Source: Vagococcus vulneris (GTDB taxonomy: Bacteria; Bacillota; Bacilli; Lactobacillales; Vagococcaceae). Taken from it: DNA of 64,000 nucleotides. The DNA lies in assembly GCF_003950515.1 (NCBI RefSeq), contig NZ_NGJS01000010.1:23443-87442 (forward strand), in the 5' to 3' direction. The notes below the pieces were generated by a model that was given only the letters and a program-made list of their open reading frames with translations, was not told where the DNA came from and ran no database searches. Below are positions 56,764 to 64,000 of the stretch, piece after piece (positions within the stretch are counted from its first letter, which is position 1; each line of letters starts with the position of its first letter). The position numbers and the translations under genes were made by a program.

Positions 56764-56793
56764 ATTATATACTAAAAAACAGGCTCTTGACAA
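56764..56793 (-). promoter_or_regulatory. Promoter of the glutamine-type ABC operon
   Basis: Minus-strand TTGTCA (56788-56793), 18-nt spacer, TATAAT (56764-56769). Confidence 0.7.
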
Positions 56794-56975
56794 GCATTCT
56801 GATATATTGGTATAGGTAAAAATATAAAAAATATCCAGTATATGAACAACGTGAGTTACTACTTGTTACAAATTTATTTATTATTAATAAGTTGTTTTTT
56901 AAGAATAGTAAAATTGCTTTAGAAAATGGTATAGGTTATAAAGAGATGAAACCAACCAATTTGTTGTGTTATTGT

Positions 56976-57428
56976 TTATTGGCATACGTTACTAAACAAT
57001 TCTTTCTCCATCTTTTGACAAATAATACCATCTTCAATAAAATCGTCGGATGTTCTACTATATCCTAGTTTTTCGTAAAAAGGTACGGCATGTTTTTCGG
57101 CATGGACTTTAGAAATTAAGCATCCGTTTCGTCGACCGCGGTGTTCTGTTTCGAGTACTAAACGGCTGCCAACTTTTTTATAGCGCCATTTTTCATCAAC
57201 ACAAAGGCGGTCAATTCGTAAAGTGACTGCATCATCTTGAACATACCTTGAAGTACCGACAGGCATTTTATTTTTATCAAACAATACAAGATATTCTGTA
57301 TCATCTGTATCATGCTCATCAAACTCTTGTGTTGGGTGAATACCTTGTTCATTTACGAAGATTGCTGTTCTTAAATCAAAGGCTGCTGCTCGAACCCAAG
57401 GCTCGTTATTAAATTGTATCGAAAACAT
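56976..57428 (-). CDS. GNAT family N-acetyltransferase (YjcF/ElaA-like)
   Basis: 150-aa GNAT fold protein. The N-terminal region (DLRTAIFVNEQGIHPTQEFDEHDTDDTEYLVLFD) is characteristic of the YjcF/ElaA group. The acetyl-CoA-binding segment RLCVDEKWRYKKVGSRLVLETE and final AVPFYEKLGY follow. ATG 57428 follows AAAGAGG. The acceptor is unknown. It is divergent from the hydrolase gene, with about 70 nt between the starts. Confidence 0.87.
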   Translation of the reverse strand: MFSIQFNNEPWVRAAAFDLRTAIFVNEQGIHPTQEFDEHDTDDTEYLVLFDKNKMPVGTSRYVQDDAVTLRIDRLCVDEKWRYKKVGSRLVLETEHRGRRNGCLISKVHAEKHAVPFYEKLGYSRTSDDFIEDGIICQKMEKELFSNVCQ

Positions 57429-57496
57429 AATATTACCTCTTTTCAATTTTATGAATAAAGTGTATCATATCTTCAATGAAATTATGGGGGAATTTT

Positions 57497-58414
57497 ATGA
57501 AAAAGGTATGTTTTATTTTAGTTGTTATTGTATTAATAGGAGTAATAGGTAGTCTAGGTTATGCTACTAACTACTTATTTAATTATGCAGTTGTATCTGG
57601 AGAAAAAGATTTTTTAGATAAACCGAATAAAGAAAAGCAAAAGAAAGAGTGGGACTTTTCAAAAGGAAAAACTAATAAAACAGAAATAGAAAGTAATGAT
57701 GGACTTACTTTACGGACAACGTGGGTCAATCAAACTAAGAAAACGAATAAGGTAGTAATCGCGGCACATGGATACATGCAAAGTGCTGAAAAAATGGGGG
57801 CGTACACAAAAATTTTTTATGATTTGGGCTTCGATGTGTTGGTTCCTGATAATCGTGCTCATGGTAAGAGTGAAGGAAAATACGTTGGTTTCGGCTGGCT
57901 TGATCGTTTAGATTATTTACGATGGATTGATGAGGTTATCAAAAAAAAAGGCAATGATGTCGAAATTGTTTTGTTTGGAGAAAGCATGGGTGCTGCAGCG
58001 GTGATGATGGTGAGCGGAGAAAAACTGCCGCCTCAAGTGAAGGTTATTATTGAAGACTGTGGATATGCATCGGTAAGTGAAGAATTAACTTTTCAATTAA
58101 AAGATTTATTTAATCTGCCTGCTTTTCCGTTGATTCCGCTGACATCTTTTTATACAAAATTAAGAGCGGGTTATTCCTTCTATGAAGCAGATGCTGTTAA
58201 GCAGCTCCAAAAGAACCGTTTACCAGTTTTATTTATACATGGCGACTCAGATAAATTTGTTCCAACAAGTATGGTATATGAATTATATGATGCAACCAAA
58301 GGATCTAAAAAAATGAAAGTATTTAAAGGATCGGGTCACGCTGAATCTGTTAAAGATTATCCTAAGGAATACCAAGAGACAATCCAGAAATTTTTAAATG
58401 AATATCTGAATTAA
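57497..58414 (+). CDS. Membrane-anchored alpha/beta hydrolase
   Basis: 305 aa. The N-terminal hydrophobic anchor (about residues 1-30) is followed by an alpha/beta-hydrolase core: AAHGYMQSAEKM near the oxyanion site, nucleophile elbow GESMGAAA, acid residue in FIHGDSDKFVP, and catalytic His in GSGHAES. Similar to extracellular/membrane-linked serine hydrolases of Firmicutes (YqkD-type). Likely substrates are esters or cell-envelope compounds. ATG 57497 follows ATGGGGG. It is monocistronic, and the alaS leader starts 12 nt after its stop. Confidence 0.85.
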   Translation: MKKVCFILVVIVLIGVIGSLGYATNYLFNYAVVSGEKDFLDKPNKEKQKKEWDFSKGKTNKTEIESNDGLTLRTTWVNQTKKTNKVVIAAHGYMQSAEKMGAYTKIFYDLGFDVLVPDNRAHGKSEGKYVGFGWLDRLDYLRWIDEVIKKKGNDVEIVLFGESMGAAAVMMVSGEKLPPQVKVIIEDCGYASVSEELTFQLKDLFNLPAFPLIPLTSFYTKLRAGYSFYEADAVKQLQKNRLPVLFIHGDSDKFVPTSMVYELYDATKGSKKMKVFKGSGHAESVKDYPKEYQETIQKFLNEYLN

Positions 58415-58426
58415 TTAATTGAAAAG

Positions 58427-58455
58427 TTGACAGAACGGGTTCTATTACATATAAT
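58427..58455 (+). promoter_or_regulatory. Consensus sigma-A promoter of alaS
   Basis: Perfect TTGACA (58427-58432), 17-nt spacer, perfect TATAAT (58450-58455). Confidence 0.9.
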
Positions 58456-58461
58456 TTATGG

Positions 58462-58690
58462 AGTATGAGAGGATATAGATTTACTAAAAATATTTGGTAT
58501 AGAGAGCTTCTGGTTGGTGAAAAGAGAGCCCAAATAAAAGTAGTCTGCTCCCTGTCGATTTGTGGTATTCAATTATCACGTATAGTCTGCGTTAAGGACT
58601 TAAAAGAGGTAATGACTGTTTGAGCATCATTGCAATCAAGGTGGTACCACGACTTATCGTCCTTGACTGCAGGATGCTTTTTATATTTTT
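58462..58690 (+). promoter_or_regulatory. T-box riboswitch (tRNA-Ala) controlling alaS
   Basis: The canonical T-box sequence AAGGTGGTACCACG is at 58638-58651 and contains the UGGN bulge that pairs with uncharged tRNA. A competing terminator is formed by GCATC.TTGCA.TCAAGG (58624-58640) and CCTTGA.TGCA.GATGC (58661-58678), followed by T's. A candidate specifier codon GCT lies at 58547-58549 in the 3' side of stem I. Uncharged tRNA-Ala should stabilise the antiterminator and turn on alaS. Confidence 0.92.
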
Positions 58691-58704
58691 TAGGAGGATA
58701 TGAT

Positions 58705-61350
58705 ATGAATAAATTATCTAGTCAGGAAGTACGTAGTAAATATTTAGATTTTTTTAAATCAAAGGGTCATTCGGTAGAACCGAGTGCTTCACTTATCCCA
58801 GTTGATGATCCAACTCTGTTGTGGATTAACTCAGGTGTAGCAACACTAAAAAAATATTTTGATGGAACCGTTGTTCCAGAGAATCCAAGAATGACAAATG
58901 CTCAAAAAAGTATTCGTACAAATGATATAGAAAATGTTGGTAAAACAGCACGTCACCACACTATGTTTGAAATGCTGGGTAATTTTTCAGTTGGAGATTA
59001 TTTTAAAACGGAAGCTATTCATTGGGCGTGGGAATTATTAACTGATGATAAATGGTTTGGTTTGGATAAGGATCGTCTATATGTGACAGTTCATCCTGAT
59101 GATTCTGAAGCCTATCGTATTTGGAATGAAGAAGTCGGATTGCCAGCGGCATCAATTGTAAAGCTGGAAGATAATTTTTGGGATATCGGTGCTGGCCCAT
59201 GCGGACCAAACTCTGAAATCTTTTTTGATCGTGGACAAGAGTATAATGATGTTGCTGAAGATGATCCGGAAAATTATCCTGGCGGCGAAAATGAACGTTA
59301 TTTGGAAATTTGGAATCTAGTTTTTTCAGAATTTAATCACACAGATAATCATGAATTTTTACCATTGCCTCATAAAAACATTGATACAGGGATGGGATTA
59401 GAACGAATGGTCTCAATTTTCCAAGATGCTCCGACTAACTTTGAAACAGACTTGTTCTTACCAATAATTCATGCGACAGAAGCAATGAGCGCAACGCACA
59501 AATATGGTGAGTCACCCGCGGTTAATACATCATTTAAGGTTATTGCCGATCATATTCGTGCTGTATCATTTGCTATTGGGGACGGAGCTTTACCTTCAAA
59601 TGAAGGACGTGGTTATGTGTTGCGTCGTTTAATTCGTCGTGCGGTTATGCATGGTAAAAAACTAGGTATTGACCAAGCCTTTCTTTATAAATTAGTGCCA
59701 GTTGTTGGTGAGATTATGGGCAGCTATTATCCTGAAATAACTGAAAAAGCTGACTTTATCGAAAAAATTATCAAGACCGAGGAAGAACGATTCCATGAAA
59801 CAATTAATGATGGATTACAAATAATTACTGACTTAATTTCAGAATTAAAGGCATCGAAACAAGGTACGTTAGCTGGGCAAGATATTTTTAAATTATACGA
59901 CACATATGGTTTCCCAGTAGAATTAACTGAAGAGATGGCTGAGGATGAAGGCCTAAAAGTTGATCATATTGGTTTTGAAAAAGAGATGGAAGCTCAGCGT
60001 AATCGTGCCCGTTCTGCTCGCGTGAAAGAAAGTTCAATGAATGTGCAATCGGCTTTATTAACTGATATTAAAGTGCAAAGTGAGTTTGTTGGTTATACAG
60101 AGCAAGAAATTGATGCTAAGTTAGAAGTTATTATTCAAACTGATACGATTGTGTCTACGACTGACAATGGAGAAGCTCAATTAATCTTTAATTTAACTCC
60201 GTTTTATGCTGAAATGGGCGGACAAGTCGCTGATAAAGGGCGAGTATTAAATAGCGATGGTATCGAGGTAGCTTCAGTAGTCGACGTTAAAAAAGCACCA
60301 AACGGTCAATCATTGCATCTAGTTAATGTGATTGGTCAATTAAATGAAGGTGATACATATCGACTAGTTATCGACCGTCATTTGAGAAATAAAATTATTA
60401 AAAATCATACGGCAACACATTTATTGCATCGCGCATTAAAAGAAGTATTGGGTGAACACGCTAATCAAGCGGGTTCATTAGTAGCACCAAATTATTTACG
60501 CTTTGACTTTACTCATTTTGAACAAGTAACAGCTGAAGAATTAGCAGAGATGGAACGTAAAGTTAATGAGAAAATATGGGCTGGCATGCCTGTAATTACG
60601 ACGGAAACAGATATCGACTCTGCTAAAGCAATGGGAGCAATGGCTTTATTTGGAGAAAAATATGGCAAGAATGTACGAGTTGTTAATGTTGACAATTATT
60701 CCATCGAATTATGTGGTGGTGTTCACGTTGGTAATACAAGCGATATCGGCATCTTCAAAATTACATCTGAATCAGGTATTGGTGCAGGTGTGCGTCGTAT
60801 AGAAGCTGTTACTAGCCAAGAAGCTTTTGAAGCATTACGAGTAGAAGAAATACGTTTGAAAGAGGTTGCTAAATTAGTTAAGGCACCGCAATTAAAAGAA
60901 GTAGTAACTAAGGTCGAGCAACTTCATGAAAATTATAAAGAGTTACAAAAAGAGAATGAACAATTGTCTGCGAAGTTAGCGAATGCTGAAGCAGGTGATA
61001 TCTTCAAAAATATCGAAAAAATTGGCAATATCAGTTATATTGCTCAACAAGCTTCTGTTAAAGATATGAATCAGCTAAGACAATTAGCGGATCAATGGAA
61101 ACAAAAAGAGTTATCTGATGTATTGGTTTTAGGCATAGTGTCAGGAGAAAAAGTTAACTTGTTAGTTGCTATGACGAAGTCAATGAACGATAACGGCTTA
61201 AAAGCTGGTGATCTGATCAAAGCAATTGCACCTAAAGTTGGTGGCGGCGGTGGCGGTCGACCAGATATGGCACAGGCAGGCGGTAAAAATCCTGCTGGTA
61301 TGTCAGAGGCTCTAGCTGAAGTTAGGGTTTGGTTGGAAACAAAGATTTAA
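58705..61350 (+). CDS. alaS: Alanyl-tRNA synthetase
   Basis: 881-aa class II synthetase of full family length. It has the N-terminal catalytic core ([54 protein letters not shown] [11 protein letters not shown]), the editing domain with the [11 protein letters not shown] zinc/His motif and [15 protein letters not shown], and the C-Ala domain ending [18 protein letters not shown] 58705 follows TAGGAGG. Expression is controlled by the T-box leader. Confidence 0.97.
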   Translation: MNKLSSQEVRSKYLDFFKSKGHSVEPSASLIPVDDPTLLWINSGVATLKKYFDGTVVPENPRMTNAQKSIRTNDIENVGKTARHHTMFEMLGNFSVGDYFKTEAIHWAWELLTDDKWFGLDKDRLYVTVHPDDSEAYRIWNEEVGLPAASIVKLEDNFWDIGAGPCGPNSEIFFDRGQEYNDVAEDDPENYPGGENERYLEIWNLVFSEFNHTDNHEFLPLPHKNIDTGMGLERMVSIFQDAPTNFETDLFLPIIHATEAMSATHKYGESPAVNTSFKVIADHIRAVSFAIGDGALPSNEGRGYVLRRLIRRAVMHGKKLGIDQAFLYKLVPVVGEIMGSYYPEITEKADFIEKIIKTEEERFHETINDGLQIITDLISELKASKQGTLAGQDIFKLYDTYGFPVELTEEMAEDEGLKVDHIGFEKEMEAQRNRARSARVKESSMNVQSALLTDIKVQSEFVGYTEQEIDAKLEVIIQTDTIVSTTDNGEAQLIFNLTPFYAEMGGQVADKGRVLNSDGIEVASVVDVKKAPNGQSLHLVNVIGQLNEGDTYRLVIDRHLRNKIIKNHTATHLLHRALKEVLGEHANQAGSLVAPNYLRFDFTHFEQVTAEELAEMERKVNEKIWAGMPVITTETDIDSAKAMGAMALFGEKYGKNVRVVNVDNYSIELCGGVHVGNTSDIGIFKITSESGIGAGVRRIEAVTSQEAFEALRVEEIRLKEVAKLVKAPQLKEVVTKVEQLHENYKELQKENEQLSAKLANAEAGDIFKNIEKIGNISYIAQQASVKDMNQLRQLADQWKQKELSDVLVLGIVSGEKVNLLVAMTKSMNDNGLKAGDLIKAIAPKVGGGGGGRPDMAQAGGKNPAGMSEALAEVRVWLETKI

Positions 61351-61383
61351 TTTTGTGGTTCATTTTAAACAAAGATATTTTTC

Positions 61384-61432
61384 TAAAAGGCAAATTATTT
61401 TTAATACTTTGCCTTTTTTTTGTTTTTTTGTG
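61384..61432 (+). terminator. Terminator of alaS
   Basis: AAAAGGCAAA (61385-61394) / TTTGCCTTTT (61418-61427), then T's. Confidence 0.8.
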
Positions 61433-61498
61433 TCCCAAAAATTACAATTTCCTTATAAATTCTTGTATACTTAAGTTAAATAAGTAGGAGGTTTTTTT

Positions 61499-61879
61499 AT
61501 GTCGAGAAAAATTATATCAGCTGAACAGATTTCCTCATCAGGACCTTATTCACATGCTGTAGATGCCGGAGATTATATATTTTTATCTGGTCAAACAGCA
61601 AGAAATTCTAAAGAGTATATTGAACAATCAAATAGTGTTAGTGAGCAGACCAAGCAAGTATTTATGAACTTGAAACAGGTTTTAACTCAAGCAGATTTGT
61701 CTTTTGAAAATGTTGTGAAAGTTAATGTTTTTCTAACAAGTATGGAGCATTTTGATGAAATGAACGAAATTTATAAAAAAACTTTCAGTAAGCCCTATCC
61801 TGCGAGAACTTGTGTAGCAGTTCAAGCCTTACCTTTAGGTGCAGATGTTGAAATTGAATGTATCGCTAAAAGGGGATAA
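61499..61879 (+). CDS. ridA: RidA family enamine/imine deaminase
   Basis: 126-aa YjgF/YER057c/UK114 protein. It has [18 protein letters not shown] at the N-terminus and [23 protein letters not shown] at the C-terminus, including the substrate-carboxylate-binding Arg of the PxRxxV motif and the final Glu. RidA hydrolyses reactive enamines formed by PLP enzymes. RBS TAGGAGG 7 nt upstream. Possibly cotranscribed with the DUF2200 gene that starts 7 nt later. Confidence 0.92.
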   Translation: MSRKIISAEQISSSGPYSHAVDAGDYIFLSGQTARNSKEYIEQSNSVSEQTKQVFMNLKQVLTQADLSFENVVKVNVFLTSMEHFDEMNEIYKKTFSKPYPARTCVAVQALPLGADVEIECIAKRG

Positions 61880-61886
61880 TTTTCAG

Positions 61887-62240
61887 ATGAATAAATCAGA
61901 AAAAGTATTTTCAATGTCTTTTAATAAATTATATCCGCTCTACGTAAAAAAAGTGGAGCGTAAAGGTAAAACGAAAAAAGAAGTAGATAAAATTATTCAG
62001 TGGTTGACAGGATATAATCAGATACAACTTGATAAGCAATTGAAAAAAGAAGTTAGTGTTGAAGCATTCTTTAATGAATGTCCCCAGTTTAATTCTCAAG
62101 CTGACTTGATTACAGGTGTGATATGCGGATATCGTGTAGAAGAAATTGAAAATCCGCTAATGCAAAAAATTCGTTATCTTGATAAACTGATTGACGAATT
62201 AGCTAAAGGTAAAGCAATGGAAAAAATTTTAAGAAAATAA
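61887..62240 (+). CDS. DUF2200 family protein
   Basis: 117 aa. The N-terminal pattern [37 protein letters not shown] and the following FFNECPQFN and [33 protein letters not shown] agree with the DUF2200 family, of unknown function. ATG 61887 follows AAGGGGAT near the ridA stop. A strong terminator follows. Confidence 0.85.
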   Translation: MNKSEKVFSMSFNKLYPLYVKKVERKGKTKKEVDKIIQWLTGYNQIQLDKQLKKEVSVEAFFNECPQFNSQADLITGVICGYRVEEIENPLMQKIRYLDKLIDELAKGKAMEKILRK

Positions 62241-62242
62241 AA

Positions 62243-62283
62243 AAAACAAACGGTAAGTATCTGAGACTTACCGTTTGTTTTTT
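62243..62283 (+). terminator. Terminator of ridA-DUF2200
   Basis: AACAAACGGTAAGT / ACTTACCGTTTGTT stem with a 7-nt loop, A-run before and T-run after. Confidence 0.9.
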
Positions 62284-62569
62284 ATAATTAAGAAATATAA
62301 CAAAAAAATAACGATTAAAATATTATTTACTTTAAGAAACTATCATCTAGCATATAAGTAGTAAATGTTGTGTTTTAAATTCAAGAAGTGATCTCATCAG
62401 AAATGTTCATCTAATTTTCTTACTTAGTCTTATTTTTTCTGACATCATGCGGATTAAATACAAAAAAGACTAATTAGGAACAGAAACAAGAAAAAAGTTT
62501 GTTACCAGTTTTTTCGGTATAGACCATTATCAAAGGTATCGTTGGTGATAAGATGACAGTCGATATTTA

Positions 62570-63450
62570 TTATTCAGGCATGCGGCGATAGTCAGTCGTT
62601 TGATTCTTCTGTTAAGGATGTTGAGCGAAATCAAATCGCTAATTTATTTATCTTTCACAACTTTCTGAAGATTTGGTTAAACACACTCGAGCCAATTTTA
62701 GAGCTTTGCCAATTATAGAAGCAGCTAAAGAGTTAGAATTTAAACCAGTCGCTGGTTTAGAAAGTGGGTGAGAGCACAATAAAAGCTTTAAGAGTATTAA
62801 AAAATTTGAATTTAAATCATAATTTAATCAGAAAAAAAGTTATTTCTGATGATGTTTTAGCTCTGGCTTACTTTAAGCATCGACTATAATCAGTTAACTG
62901 ACTTAGTAGGTTTAAAAAATTACTGAATCTAAAATAATTAATTGTCAGTGGTAATTAAATTGATGAGTTGAATAATATTGTCAATTTAAATAAACAACTA
63001 AGATATTTGGAGAGAGGGAAAGAAATTAAGAACTTGCAAGATGTGGAGAACTTTAAAGAGTTAAAAATAATTTCAGCATCTAATCATGCTGTTCAAAGGA
63101 TGTCAGAATTGACAAAACTGGAAAATATCTCAGAGACCAGATTAAATAATTATACAATTGACGAGTTTAATAGTTATAAAGGATGGCATTAAAAAGATCT
63201 ATTTGTACTATCGTTAGACACTTAAGAACTTTACAAAACAGAAACGATGATAAATCAGTTATTTTATGTAGTGACTTTAACTACAAAAAAGCAGAAGCGA
63301 ATGAATCAATCAGCATTAACCAAATAGAACCAGAAAAAAGCAGTTGTCGAAAATACATCTGATACGAATAATTAGGACGCTATTTCTTTTGAACACAAGG
63401 ACAATACACACAATAAGACTTATACAAGTGAAATAAATATACGGTGTGTG
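62570..63450 (+). pseudogene. Broken leucine-rich-repeat (internalin-like) surface protein gene
   Basis: Several reading frames together give LRR-like pieces with stops and frameshifts: NQLTDLVGLKN near 62890, VSGN.IDELNNIVNLNKQLRYLE (about 62940-63010), then NLQDVENFKELKIISASNHAVQRMSELTKLENIS (about 63030-63140). The longest intact stretch is 62968-63192. Further broken pieces continue to about 63450. The periodic Leu spacing (about 20-22 residues) fits internalin-type repeats. No signal peptide or anchor survives. Confidence 0.6.
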
Positions 63451-63528
63451 CTCTAATGTAAATGATTGAAACATACTCTTTATTTATACGTACATTTTGT
63501 GTACAATTAAATGGAAGGAGATGGTGAC

Positions 63529-63885
63529 ATGAATAAAAAATCAATCTTTAGCGTTATTGCTGCGTTATGTTTATTTTTATTAGCCGGATGCGGTGCAAAT
63601 AAATCAAAGTATAATGGTGTTGAATCCGAAGATTTTAATTTTGAACAATATGACAGTCATATTAAATTAAGCGATTTTAGAGAAAAACCGGATGTACACA
63701 AAGGTGAAAAAGCTACATTTGTTGTAAATATTCTGACAGTTGTTCCATCAAAAAGACCTGGTGGTGATAATCGATATTTAGTTGAAACAAAAGAGGGAAC
63801 TACTGAGACAACATCACTTTTATTTATATGTTTTGAAAACCACCTGCTATGCGGGTGGTTCAGAAGAGCTTTCAGCGTGGTATAA
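63529..63885 (+). pseudogene. Lipoprotein gene truncated by an IS200/IS605-type element
   Basis: ATG 63529 with GGAAGGAGATGG upstream. A lipoprotein signal peptide with lipobox LAGC (LLAGCGANKSKY) is followed by about 80 residues of an unrecognised domain (FEQYDSHIKLSDFREKPDVHKGEKATFVV). From about 63836 the sequence is the end of an insertion element, and the frame closes inside it at 63885. The native protein was therefore longer; the rest may lie beyond the right edge. Confidence 0.7.
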
Positions 63886-64000
63886 AAAAAGTCTCCTAAA
63901 ATGATAAGATATATTTGGTTTCCCGACCACGAAATATCAATCATTTAGGAGGTCCCTTATGAAAAAGGACAATCAAAGTTTATCACACACAACATGGAAA
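63836..64000 (+). mobile_element. IS200/IS605-family insertion sequence, left end (partial)
   Basis: It begins with a hairpin AACCACC (63838-63844) / GGTGGTT (63854-63860), the subterminal structure typical of IS200-like ends. Next come a leader with internal complementarity and a Y1-transposase start. CTCCTAAAATGA (from 63893) can pair with TCATTTAGGAG (63941-63951), which would hide the tnpA ribosome binding site, as known for IS200. The element interrupts a lipoprotein gene and continues past the window. Confidence 0.78.
63959..64000 (+). CDS. tnpA: IS200-type transposase TnpA, N-terminus (partial)
   Basis: ATG 63959 after TTTAGGAGG. The 14 visible codons read MKKDNQSLSHTTWK, matching the start of IS200 Y1 transposases (SLSHTKWNCKYHIVF). 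The remainder is outside the window. Confidence 0.75.
   Translation, partial: MKKDNQSLSHTTWK

Noticed and set aside
1..64000. CRISPR arrays, tRNA or rRNA genes, prophage
   Set aside because: No spaced direct repeats, no cloverleaf or rRNA sequence and no phage gene group were recognised on reading both strands by eye.

Overview
The window is a chromosomal segment of an AT-rich, low-GC Gram-positive bacterium, most likely of the order Lactobacillales. Supporting signs are a BusR-type c-di-AMP regulator beside a betaine transporter, CopY/CopA copper control, a tRNA-Ala T-box, an L. lactis-style PurBox arrangement, and LysM/Apf-type and DUF4430 surface proteins. Enterococcaceae (Vagococcus- or Enterococcus-like) is my best guess. 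Genus is inference only; there is no rRNA in the window.

Layout. 1-3.3 kb: osmoprotectant ABC transporter (opuA/bus) under BusR with a clear bipartite operator. 3.4-7.1 kb: an acetyltransferase, then copY-copA; the copY promoter sits inside the loop of a terminator hairpin. 7.2-14.2 kb: the most unusual part, an NtrC-type sigma-54 activator followed by a -24/-12 promoter and four genes: family I CoA-transferase, OFA-like MFS carrier, FabK-like flavin enoyl reductase and histidine/aromatic ammonia-lyase. No urocanase or other hut gene is present. I propose that the four make a CoA-dependent reductive route from an amino acid (histidine to urocanate to imidazolepropionate is the simplest version). 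14.3-18.7 kb: a dicarboxylate/amino-acid:cation symporter and lutABC (L-lactate oxidation), which could supply electrons. 18.8-20.8 kb: a LysM/Apf surface protein and a nucleotidyltransferase-like protein.

21.8-37.8 kb: fhs and a complete IMP-synthesis cluster, purEKB and purCSQLFMNHD. It is split by AT-rich non-coding DNA, and each half has its own sigma-A promoter with PurBox-like sites. 38.3-40.2 kb: a P1B-4 metal ATPase with a CzrA/SmtB-like operator. 40.4-44.2 kb: two paralogous TauE/SafE-type membrane proteins around a TrmB-type regulator, followed by an ornithine cyclodeaminase-family enzyme. 44.2-52.9 kb: class A PBP, nfo, yneF, a heterodimeric ABC exporter whose RBS lies just behind a terminator crossed by a small leader ORF, and a SulP carrier without STAS domain. 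53.5-56.7 kb: an ECF S component with a DUF4430 lipoprotein, and a glutamine-type ABC transporter. 57-62.2 kb: GNAT, alpha/beta hydrolase, T-box-alaS, ridA and a DUF2200 gene.

The right end (62.5-64 kb) is decaying accessory DNA: a broken leucine-rich-repeat protein and a lipoprotein gene cut by an IS200/IS605-type element whose tnpA runs off the window. No tRNA, rRNA, CRISPR array or prophage was recognised. All functions are read from protein motifs and gene context; no database search was run.
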